Assembly (NCBI RefSeq): GCF_000003605.2
Contig: NW_003135338.1
Coordinates: 374,794-390,565, forward strand
DNA from: Saccoglossus kowalevskii
Taxonomy: Eukaryota > Hemichordata > Enteropneusta > Harrimaniidae
Direction: 5' to 3'
Length of the DNA: 15,772 nt
Positions within the stretch are counted from its first letter, which is position 1, and the number at the start of each line of letters is the position of its first letter. Shown here in pieces: positions 8,620 to 15,772 of the stretch. The notes beneath the pieces were generated by a model. That model worked only from the letters and a program-made list of their open reading frames with translations, was not told the DNA's origin and searched no databases. The translations under genes were made by a program, and so were the position numbers.

Positions 8620-11218
8620 ACATCGGCTTTATCGTTACACTACATATAGCTTGAGTAGACCTACTAAATCGTATCTTTCTTCCTTTTAATTATATTTTCA
8701 GAGTTCAATCACCTGATAGTGCGATCGATTTTAGATGATATGTCAGAAAAGTTAAAAAAAATCGTTATTAGCTGTTCAGTGTTTAGAACATACAAGCATT
8801 GTATTCGTGTCAATGCACTCACATTTTTTATTTCATGAATTTGAAAAAAAAAACGTTCGATATTTATCTTAAGACATAGTTAAACTCACATCCGATTTCA
8901 CATCCTGTAATTTGGGGTTTGTTTTAATAAACATCACGTATTCGGCATACACGACAAGTTGTCATGGTAATAAGAGCTCCTTTGATGGGTTTTTGTTAAG
9001 AAGTACGTTGTACTGTACTCCGAGACATATTCATGTAAGTTGCGTTCAATGCCCTTTCACGGTAAAAGTAAATATGTTGACAGGTTCGCATATTCTGGTG
9101 ATTAATGTGTGTGTGTGTAAAATGGAACTGTAAAATTACGTGAAATTCTGTTTACGAAATCCTTTCAATCAGAACTTGAATATAGTCTGTTTCCTGTTAT
9201 GTTCCATGTGTTTGCATTTTGATACATGGGTACAAAGAACTCAATTCATGGCGTGTGTTTGCGCACGTTAGCATAATTATTTTACAATAATGTTTATTGA
9301 CATACATTACACTTTATTCAGATTGTGTTTGTATTTTTTCAAACAGAGTAAATAAAAGACAAAAGAAAATCAAAAGAGAATCAGATTCTATGAAGAGCGT
9401 CAGAGGACGAATTTTGGAATTACTCCCAACCACTAAATTTAGCCATTGACTCCATGATTGCGCCATCTTACAGAAAGTCAGAAAATGACATTCTTTTGCG
9501 GAAACTGTGCATTAAGCGTATGGGCTATTCTGGTGTGGGGTATGTACGGTATTGGCAGAAAAAACGCAATGTTAAGGAAAACACAAGATTTAACTTGTTT
9601 CTGCAACAATTCTGTTCGCATACATTTATTAACATTTAATGCTGAAATTTAAGATGCCTTACTTAATCTGCGAATCAAAAAAGGGAAGCCATTAAACGCT
9701 ACTGTCGTTCCATCCGGGGTATTTTTTTTTAAATTGCCTTCACGAAAATATCATGTTAAATGGGAGTAAGTTACCTCAAAAAGTAAAGAGCACATTTCTG
9801 TTCATCTTATTTAAAAAAACAGGTATGCTACACATGACATCTCGTTCTTTGTTGTACCGTCCTGGTTTGTATCAAATCTATAATGAAATTAACTTGGGGT
9901 AAAAAAGTGAGGTGCTGACTTAGAGGTTGTAACAATATAATTTTCTACTCTCTATTGTCTATCAATGTGATTTTCAGAAGTAAAGTGAATTTGGGCGAAA
10001 CAGAAATTTAAACTCCTTTTCTTTAAATGGCAAACAAACAAAAGTTTTAAACTTCACGTTTATTATTTTAAGTGTGGGTAATATGTTTTTGATTCGCCGC
10101 ATGGTAGGTACAAAAAATCGATGTTTTTTTTCCAACGACCATGTCAGGAACATCACTATTTCACGGGGGAATCGGCATCGTTCGTTCATTCATGTATTAA
10201 CCTCAAGCGACGAATTCTAGTTTGTTGAATCCGCCTCTACATATAAACCCCCCAATCTGATGTTCTGTATCATTACTTATCTATACTTTGCACCAATCAC
10301 AACTCTCGTAACTTGGCGTTATTGCCGTCGCAGATTTGTTTAAAAGCCATGTGTTCGAATAGTTCACCCGCGCATACTAGTTCTATATATTTTTAGTCAA
10401 ACACCGAACCATCCCAGATATCTCTGACATGCCTATGTAATCGTATAATGACAAACGGCTCATCACAGGTGTAGCTTTTGCGGATGATCGTATGTTCACA
10501 CTACAAGTTCACGCAGATATCACTCCTTCGGTCATAACCTCAAGCAATGCAATTAAATATATTACATGGCGTTACCCATAATCCTTCGAGATACATATTC
10601 AAATAAAATCACGCTAGATGCTTTTTTGTTATCCATCTGTGTTATAACAATTCGTTATATACAAGCGTAATGATTTATATGAAGACCATCCCAAAGGTTA
10701 AACATTTCAGTGAAACATGAAAAAGGTTATTATAAGGGATCACAAGCAAATATTTCTACAACGGAAATGACTCTGTTTTTTATTCCTATAAATATACTAT
10801 AAATAATTAGATATTTAATTAAAATAATTGGGATTCTAATGAACGTATATCCAATATTTAATCAGATAATAAAATGAAATTAACTGTGTATTAATGGATA
10901 GACCAAACTAGGTAATAACAGCAAATTTCGAATTCATTTTAAAAAGTAGAAACAAAAACAAATTTTAAATTAGTATTTTACAATATCTTCTCCCAGAATT
11001 TCTAATGGTCACCTAAATTTTGCAAGAGAAATACAGAGAAACTGTGACAATGGTGGCAACAAACCCGGCATTGAGCGTAAAATTACTCACGTTTTTATGC
11101 GATTGTAGAGCATATTGTATGACGCAGTGAAATGACTTATGATTCATTCTGTGTTTGTGGTTGTCGCTTTCCTGAATAAAATATGGAAATATGAAACGAG
11201 CACGATTTGAACAAGGTC
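8620..11218. other. Long AT-rich stretch without genes
   Basis: I see no supported gene, RNA gene or strong repeat in this 2.6-kb stretch. Simple features are A and T runs, a GTGTGTGTGTGT run near 9105-9117, and scattered short open frames. Two of these overlap in different frames at 9454-9652 and neither has a recognisable domain. A CCAAT word (ACCAATCA, 10292-10299) has no promoter context. The segment from 10780 to 10990 is extremely AT-rich. Confidence 0.55.
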
Positions 11219-11242
11219 AATGACGCGATCAATGTCGCGATA
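11219..11242 (+). repeat. Two tandem 12-mers (AATG-CGCGAT)
   Basis: AATGACGCGATC is followed immediately by AATGTCGCGATA, nine or ten of twelve positions identical. It is CpG-rich compared with its surroundings, and looks like a small local duplication. Confidence 0.5.
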
Positions 11243-11488
11243 GAGGAGATGATATTACATTACGTGAAATCGATTAATTATTGAAATCATGAAGCTTACA
11301 CATAATTATGGAATCCAACATTGTAAACACTTTTACTATGTGCATATACGTGTATGCGTGACGTTATTAGAAATACTAAACACGCCATGTTTGGAGTTCA
11401 CAAAATCAACCTGCATCACGCACTGTCGACCACGATTTGTTCAGAGATCGTACAAATACGTCACGCTAGCTACTCATCATTGGGGCAC

Positions 11489-11525
11489 AATTTAACAATA
11501 ACGGTCATGGTCAAGGATCAACATG
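11489..11525 (+). repeat. AATTTAACAATA-CGGTC repeat, copy 2, with hexamer expansion
   Basis: This is the partner of 3745-3776. Relative to that copy, ATGGTC is inserted after CGGTC, so GGTCA occurs twice in direct succession (11503-11507 and 11509-11513). The GGTCA pair also resembles nuclear-receptor half-sites in direct repeat, but the comparison with copy 1 is a simpler explanation: slippage within an old repeat. Confidence 0.45.
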
Positions 11526-11762
11526 GGTCACATCCTCTAGTCTGAGAGTAGTTACTGTATTTCATTACGCTCACTCGTATCGGGAAACGACCCGGGTGGG
11601 GTAAAAATATTCGAATGCCTTGAATACATACACCCACCAAGCATATTTTATTCAAATATTGCTCAATTTCACGAAGACTGAGGGTCGACATAATTCCGGT
11701 GGCACGGAGTTGCGTTCTCGAACAAACCTATCACTTCTTAGTATCCATCATGGTCGGCTCTA

Positions 11763-11777
11763 TATAAATGGGCGAGG
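11763..11777 (+). promoter_or_regulatory. TATA core element 1 (TATAAATGGGCGAGG)
   Basis: A consensus TATA box is followed directly by GGGCG. A start site would be expected about 25-30 bases downstream, near 11790-11795. No clear initiator, open frame or RNA gene follows. The same 15-base word recurs at 11919 with two substitutions, both A/T swaps, which argues for a common origin or a shared constraint. Confidence 0.35.
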
Positions 11778-11918
11778 TCGAGATACATTTTGTCGGTAGT
11801 ATGGTTCGTCAATCAGTTTGGGCTCTGTGTTCAATCGCGTGACTCTGCTCAATGCTGTCGTTTTTGAATAGCGTAAAGCAGGGGTTTCAATATAATTAAA
11901 TAAAAGAAGTCTCCGTTG

Positions 11919-11933
11919 TATAAAAGGGCGTGG
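11919..11933 (+). promoter_or_regulatory. TATA core element 2 (TATAAAAGGGCGTGG)
   Basis: TATAAAAG is the strongest TATA-box match in the window, and GGGCGTGG follows as in element 1. The expected start site would be near 11945-11950. The sequence after it runs only about 60 bases before a (TAAA)n microsatellite, so no gene body is visible. It could be a cryptic promoter or part of an unrecognised repeat. Confidence 0.35.
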
Positions 11934-12007
11934 ACACTTCTATGTACGACAGACAAAAAGAAAGGTCGCGATACCCCGTATGTCACTGTTTACTAGTATA
12001 TTATACA

Positions 12008-12128
<121 letters not shown>

Positions 12129-12625
12129 TCAATGAGTACGTTAGAACGCCGCGTTCGTTAGAAGTACAGTATATACAGTATATTGCTATCCGTTTTTCAC
12201 AGTCCCCCCGGTGTCGCCATGCTGCTTATATCACAGGTGATAATGATCATTTTATCATTAGACTTGGATAAACTATAATTTAAGGGCTTTGTCATCAATA
12301 TGTCACAATTTCATTTTAGGACTTAAAATACGTACATTTTCTCTTAATTCAACGAAATGAATAATCCAGTGCGTAAGCGTTGCTCGGATTTGCTGTGAAT
12401 TAGTAATACTGGATTATACTTTAGGGTAAGCGTGACGTATATGTAGCTAGTAGTAGGAGTAGGGCTGTTGTCTATGTCATCGTGCCACTTGTGATCGACG
12501 GGAAGCCAAGTAAACGCGAACAGGGAATAGTTTACGACGTTGAAAAATACAATTGAATCGACGTAAAATGACACTGACCCTACAGTTCAAACACACCGCC
12601 GCCTTTTACACAAAGTCTCATTGCC
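12129..12625. other. Non-coding spacer
   Basis: No gene is supported. ACAGTATA occurs twice just after the microsatellite (12167-12174 and 12175-12182). An imperfect palindrome, TGATAATGATCATTTTATCA, lies at about 12238-12257. Minus-strand and plus-strand open frames overlap near 12344-12738 with no recognisable domain. Confidence 0.5.
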
Positions 12626-12649
12626 ATCATGTGACTCAGGGTTATCGTG
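12626..12649 (+). repeat. GTGACTCAG / TTAT / GTG motif, copy 2
   Basis: This is the partner of 8596-8619 (20 of 24 identical). The differences include the E-box core, which is CATGTG here and not CACGTG, while the AP-1/MARE part TGACTCAG (12632-12639) is unchanged. An inverted CCAAT word (CTATTGGC, 12663-12670) follows 14 bases later, so a regulatory reading is possible. Confidence 0.4.
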
Positions 12650-13609
12650 GGACCCTATTTTTCTATTGGCTTTCCGGCCTCATGCACCACATTATTAAAG
12701 GTGTCACGACCGATCGTACCATGTACGGTTCAAGGTGACGTCGCCTACGTGATAGATTTGCGCCAGTTCGATATCGTCGTTTTTAGCAAAGATGCCGGTA
12801 CTTTGGAATGCTGATGGCTGTTATACTGGATTGGTTGTTACTTGGAATTTAAATGTATATCAGAAATATTGAATCAGCATTTCCCTTTCAGACTGAGAAC
12901 GATAAATAGATCTGCCAGCGGAAGTCATATTTCAAGGCGTGTCTGTCTGCGTACTGTGTGGTACTAGTAAAACAATTTCGATGTATTAACAGTAACATGA
13001 CAACACGAGTACAGGAAACACAGTCATATCACAGTCCCCCACCTACTTAAAAGAAAAGTAGACGACCGTAGAAAACTCACACGGTGTTAGTTCCTAACCG
13101 TGCACATAACTATCTAATATTGGGATAGATAATACTACGCTCGCAACGGTGGTTGACAACGTAACCTGTTTTATAGCACATATGCACGTTTAAGTAATGT
13201 GAAACACCTCGTTGGTTAATGACCTTCATACAAAAGGTTGCGTGCGATTACGCTCCCCGTAAATACGCGAAGAATATATCTACATTGTTCACTGTCACCT
13301 TGCGGACAGAGGTAGTAGTTACTGCGTGTCACGCAGAGCTGGGGCAAAACAGAGTAGGTCTGGGGCATTCGAGGAAACTTCGAGAGATAGGCGCGATGTT
13401 CCAGGACGACGTGAATGATCGTTTACAGATCGATAATTTCAAAAAAAAAAAAAATATTGAAATATTGCAACAGGTTTATAGGTTGTTTACTGTCACGATG
13501 CATGGTCGGATCACGTGATCTATCAATTGAGAAATTTGGCAACTCGGCCACCTTTCACTTTCTATATCTCACTTTCACTTGGACTTGCGCAATCTGATTA
13601 TGCGAATAG
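12650..13609. other. Mixed non-coding DNA, richer in CpG
   Basis: No gene is firmly supported. The longest frame, 13219-13518 on the plus strand (99 codons), has mixed composition but no recognisable domain, and it crosses an A14 run (13441-13454). CTGCGT and ACGCAG (13322-13327 / 13331-13336) form a tight inverted repeat. ACTGTCAC occurs twice (13290-13297 and 13489-13496). GATCACGTGATC at 13509-13520 is a perfect palindrome with an E-box core. Confidence 0.45.
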
Positions 13610-13644
13610 TGAGTCATATAAAAAAATCGACATCAACATCACTT
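13610..13644 (+). promoter_or_regulatory. AP-1 site fused to a TATA box, possible initiator
   Basis: TGAGTCA (13610-13616) runs directly into TATAAAAAA (13617-13625). TCACTTC (13639-13645) fits the initiator pattern with its A at 13641, about 24 bases from the start of the TATA box, slightly closer than the usual 28-31. No long open frame follows. It is the most promoter-like spacing in the window, but it is motif evidence only. Confidence 0.25.
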
Positions 13645-14042
13645 CATTTTTATTCATTTCAATGCATATTTTAAAGTAGCGAGAGGACCATATGTCATGT
13701 GACACGAATAATCGACAGCTGGTTAGAGATGTTGGAGACTATTTCCACGGGTTAATAGAGTGGCTTCGAATTTAAGAACATGAAAACAATCTGTTGTGTT
13801 TCCCTGACAAACAGTTAAAGCATAAACTTTATTCCAATTAAAGTCACAAAAAAGCGGAAAGTACATTGTATATGTGATTTGTTTGTTCAACCGACATACT
13901 CACACTACTAAGAACGTGACTAAACATGTAACTATTCGCCACGATGTATTTTTTATTAAACCAACCACTGGGACGGCTGTTAGCCAACTGCAAGAAAGAT
14001 GACCCTATTCGAGGGTGGGGGACAGCATGACGAGACCGCGGG

Positions 14043-14076
14043 GTCGCCAAGCAACCACAACGTTGATGTGACGTCA
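14043..14076. promoter_or_regulatory. RFX X-box plus palindromic CRE
   Basis: GTCGCCAAGCAAC (14043-14055) fits the RFX X-box pattern GTNRCC, 0-3 bases, RGYAAC exactly, with a one-base spacer. Thirteen bases later TGACGTCA (14069-14076) is a full CRE, within a 10-bp palindrome GTGACGTCAC. RFX and CREB-type factors act together at several animal promoters, and X-boxes also mark cilia genes. The local DNA is CpG-rich compared with most of the window (about 18 CpG in 13980-14290 by eye). Both strands have open frames across this segment, but neither is recognisable. Confidence 0.4.
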
Positions 14077-14270
14077 CGAAGGCTCCAGTCTTCAGTGGAA
14101 CGGCTATTGGTAGGTTTACCAGACCTGGCACTTGTTTGCCGGGTTCATTCTGGTTCCAGTTGGACATCCATACACACGAGAGAAATCTGGGGAGTTGGAC
14201 AACGCTCCGATGACCCTAAAATAGATGAAATGATAAATAGATCGTACGATTTCAACCTTGTGTTCGTTTT

Positions 14271-14285
14271 CCGCTAGGTGGCGCT
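14271..14285 (+). promoter_or_regulatory. CTCF core-motif match (CCGCTAGGTGGCGCT)
   Basis: The word fits the conserved CTCF core CCASYAGRKGGCRSY at every position but one (G for A at the third). The AGGTGGCGCT part is the form shared by insect and vertebrate CTCF. CTCF is present in most bilaterians and its zinc-finger specificity is conserved, so this could be an insulator or loop anchor. It lies about 200 bases from the RFX/CRE pair. Confidence 0.4.
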
Positions 14286-14475
14286 CTTTTTAAATAGTAC
14301 TGATACGGGGCCTAAATGATTACAGATAAAATACACACGAAGTACTTTTAAATCAAGACATTTGGGTCACGTAACTTCGAAGAACTAAACAGGATTTGTC
14401 TATTGATAATTATTAAATAAGCCATGGACAATAATAACTTCTGAGTTGCAATTTAGCTCCACATGCTACTTATTG

Positions 14476-14485
14476 CCTTATTTGG
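14476..14485. promoter_or_regulatory. CArG box (CCTTATTTGG)
   Basis: This is an exact CC(A/T)6GG serum-response-factor site, the second in the window after 8137-8146. It sits between the CTCF-like site and a group of CACGTG words. Function is inferred from the motif only. Confidence 0.25.
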
Positions 14486-14533
14486 CTTCACAGTATCTAC
14501 GATTTACACGTTTGTGCGTCACCCAGACACAGC

Positions 14534-14597
14534 CACGTGACAATAACCTTTGGGTGACGCTGAAGTGAAATGTATATTTCCGGTGGTAAGTCACGTG
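14534..14597. promoter_or_regulatory. Pair of CACGTG E-boxes
   Basis: CACGTG occurs at 14534-14539 (GCCACGTGAC) and 14592-14597 (GTCACGTGAT), each with the GTGA flank preferred by USF/MITF/TFE-type bHLH-zip factors. GGGTGACGC lies between them at 14551-14559 and its reverse complement GCGTCACCC at 14516-14524, forming a 9-bp inverted repeat around the first E-box. Confidence 0.3.
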
Positions 14598-14985
14598 ATC
14601 GAACCACTATAATGGTACATATTGAAACGAAGACATTGTGAGACATTCTCCAGACACTTGTCCATCAAGCAACTGAAAAATGTAGAAGACCGGAAACTCT
14701 TTATGTTCACAACATGAAACCAACGATGAATAGTTTGTTTTCAAGTTACCGACAGTCTATTTATTGATATTTGGACTACCATTGTATTTTGAAAAGTACT
14801 GTCGATAAATTCGACCGACTTGTTTCATATAACATTTTTTTTTTCTCTCTCAAAATAATTAGCATCATGGGAACGATGACACGCACAGTTTTCAGTGTAG
14901 CATAATTCCTGAGCATCTGAAAAGATTTTCTCATAATTTTCCGAAAAACGAACCATTCCTGTTAGAAGTGTCATGTCACAAGCGC

Positions 14986-15010
14986 GTCTGTCTGTCTGCC
15001 TGCCTGCCTG
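14986..15010 (+). repeat. Short (TGTC)n(TGCC)n tetranucleotide tract
   Basis: Three GTCT units are followed by three GCCT units, a compound microsatellite. It creates the Gln-Thr-Asp-Arg-like run of a minus-strand open frame (14825-15085), which I therefore regard as non-coding. Confidence 0.8.
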
Positions 15011-15046
15011 GAAATTCTTAACGGTGAATATTTCTTGTTTGAAATA

Positions 15047-15060
15047 GTCTCTATGGCAAC
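15047..15060. promoter_or_regulatory. X-box match (GTCTCTATGGCAAC)
   Basis: The word fits the 14-base ciliary X-box pattern RYYNYYWWRRNRAC at all positions, with a strong right half ATGGCAAC. It is the second RFX-type site in 1 kb, after 14043-14055. No gene start is visible within 250 bases on either side. Confidence 0.3.
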
Positions 15061-15240
15061 CAACAGCTACAACACTGACATACATTAATGCTTTTCGGAA
15101 AATGTAGATATTAGGATGAACAATAGTTCTTCAATAACATCGACTTCCGTTTATATCGTACCATGACCCCTGAAATGTACAACATCGCTGTTTCCGGGTG
15201 TACATACAACGGGGTCATACGCATAACACGCACACCCATA

Positions 15241-15250
15241 GTCACGTGAC
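15241..15250. promoter_or_regulatory. GTCACGTGAC palindrome (CLEAR-type E-box)
   Basis: The ten-base word is identical to the consensus called CLEAR, recognised by TFEB/MITF-family factors at lysosomal and autophagy genes in vertebrates. GGGTGT (15197-15202) and ACACCC (15232-15237) form an inverted repeat just upstream. No gene is visible next to it in the window. Confidence 0.35.
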
Positions 15251-15378
15251 AAGAACATGATACTTGGCGTCTGTTTGATAATCAAATCAAAAGACGTGAT
15301 TTAGCGATCCAATATTACTCTCTGTGTTTTGCTCATCGCCAATTTGGTTTGTCTGCTGCCATTGAAATGGACTAGTAG

Positions 15379-15422
15379 CATTATATAGACATTGTCGAAA
15401 TGCTGGCATACCAGCTATAATG
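15379..15422. repeat. Nested inverted repeat (CATTATA / TATAATG with inner GCTGG / CCAGC)
   Basis: Outer arms lie at 15379-15385 and 15416-15422; the inner stem GCTGG (15402-15406) and CCAGC (15411-15415) has a 4-base loop and abuts the right outer arm. The left side carries 16 unpaired bases. Its role is unknown. Confidence 0.4.
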
Positions 15423-15452
15423 TTTGACTGTGTGGAGAAAAAAAACGTATTA

Positions 15453-15497
15453 AACGGATTTTTTTTCTGGAGGGGAGGTTAACGATAAAAATCCGTT
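15453..15497. repeat. Perfect 11-bp inverted repeat, 23-base loop
   Basis: AACGGATTTTT (15453-15463) is the exact reverse complement of AAAAATCCGTT (15487-15497). The loop contains a GGAGGGGAGG run. It is the longest perfect stem I found in the window and ends 17 bases before the edge of the transposon-like repeat at 15515. Confidence 0.6.
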
Positions 15498-15514
15498 AAC
15501 ATTGCTTTCCCAGT

Positions 15515-15772
15515 CAGTGGCGGATCCAGCAAAATGTATTGGGGCTCAAAGCTACGCTTAAAATATACGGGGCGTAAATCGCAGAGAAGCTATGCGTAAG
15601 GGACGACGTCAAAAGATCGATGTCGGATAAAAAACTTATTTCCTTTAGTTTGGGGGTGGGGGTTTTGACCTCAAAAAGTTTCCATCCTACAAAAACGATT
15701 TTATTTTTTAATGAAGTCAAAAAAAAATCTTGGAGTATTTGTAGTTCTATCCAATCATGGACAGAAATAACC
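15515..15772 (+). mobile_element. Edge of a probable DNA-transposon-derived repeat, cut by window end
   Basis: CAGTGGCGGATCCAGC (15515-15530) strongly resembles the CAGTGGCGGATCCAG start that recurs at the ends of non-autonomous DNA transposons in many invertebrate genomes. GGGGCTCAAAGC, ACGGGGCGTAAA and TTTGGGGGTGGGGGTTTTGACC (15649 onward) are also in the style of those elements. I cannot name the superfamily. The other end lies beyond the window. The minus-strand open frame at 15514-15720 is a read-through of this repeat, not a gene. Confidence 0.5.

Noticed and set aside
9454-9652. Two overlapping open frames in different phases
   Set aside because: Both are short, neither is recognisable, and overlap in two frames is what stop-poor chance sequence looks like.
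13219-13518. 99-codon open frame on the plus strand
   Set aside because: No recognisable domain, crosses an A14 run that encodes a lysine tract, contains a tight inverted repeat, and has no splice or promoter context that supports it.
13844-14167. 107-codon open frame on the minus strand, the longest apart from one in a repeat region
   Set aside because: It lies antisense to another open frame of similar quality, has no recognisable domain or signal peptide, and overlaps the RFX/CRE motif cluster. Length is within what a 15-kb window can give by chance.
14583-14615. Minus-strand GGTTCGAT as a tRNA B box
   Set aside because: The flanking bases do not form a five-base T stem around the loop, and no A box or acceptor pairing is found upstream.
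14825-15085. 86-codon minus-strand frame with several cysteines
   Set aside because: Its middle is produced by the TGTC/TGCC microsatellite, and the cysteine spacing matches no domain I know.

Overview
The window looks like non-coding DNA, intergenic or deep intronic, from a marine invertebrate genome, most likely a mollusc. It is AT-rich and full of homopolymer runs and short tandem repeats. It has no bacterial gene architecture: the longest uninterrupted reading frames are about 100 codons, scattered, uneven in composition, and none shows a protein family I recognise. The mollusc suggestion rests on a decayed array of GACCTTGACC / GACCTTTTG units near 6.6-7.3 kb, a repeat style I associate with mollusc genomes, and on a GCGCTATATAAA...(ATT)n retroposon tail near 8.0 kb, which is common in aquatic animals. 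That assignment is inference. I could not support any protein-coding gene, rRNA, tRNA or CRISPR array.

Layout. 1-1.2 kb: plain AT-rich DNA. 1.18-1.88 kb: three diverged copies of a 39-bp motif, with a partial fourth near 6.29 kb. 2.0-4.6 kb: AT-rich DNA with two clean hairpins, a 14-bp palindrome around CACGTG, the first copy of a repeat seen again near 11.5 kb, and an AP-1 plus CRE pair beside a long G run. 4.7-6.5 kb: nothing convincing. 6.56-7.35 kb: the decayed GACCTT array. 7.6-8.3 kb: an imperfect palindrome, the LINE/SINE-like tail, a POU octamer next to a CArG box, and a small CpG-rich repeat-like patch. 8.6-11.5 kb: AT-rich, almost featureless. 11.7-12.1 kb: two nearly identical TATA core elements 156 bp apart, then a pure (TAAA)30 microsatellite. 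12.6-15.3 kb: richer in CpG and in recognisable regulatory words. This includes an RFX X-box with a palindromic CRE, a strong CTCF core match, several CACGTG boxes including a full GTCACGTGAC, and a second X-box. 15.38-15.77 kb: two inverted repeats, then the edge of a probable DNA-transposon-derived repeat that runs off the window.

No set of genes works together here. If the window has a function, the best candidate is regulatory: the 13.6-15.3 kb segment could be a promoter or enhancer with an insulator site. That reading comes only from motif matches made by eye. I found no convincing new biological system. The items most worth checking are the RFX/CRE/CTCF cluster, the duplicated TATA cores, and the three repeat families found by comparing the window with itself.
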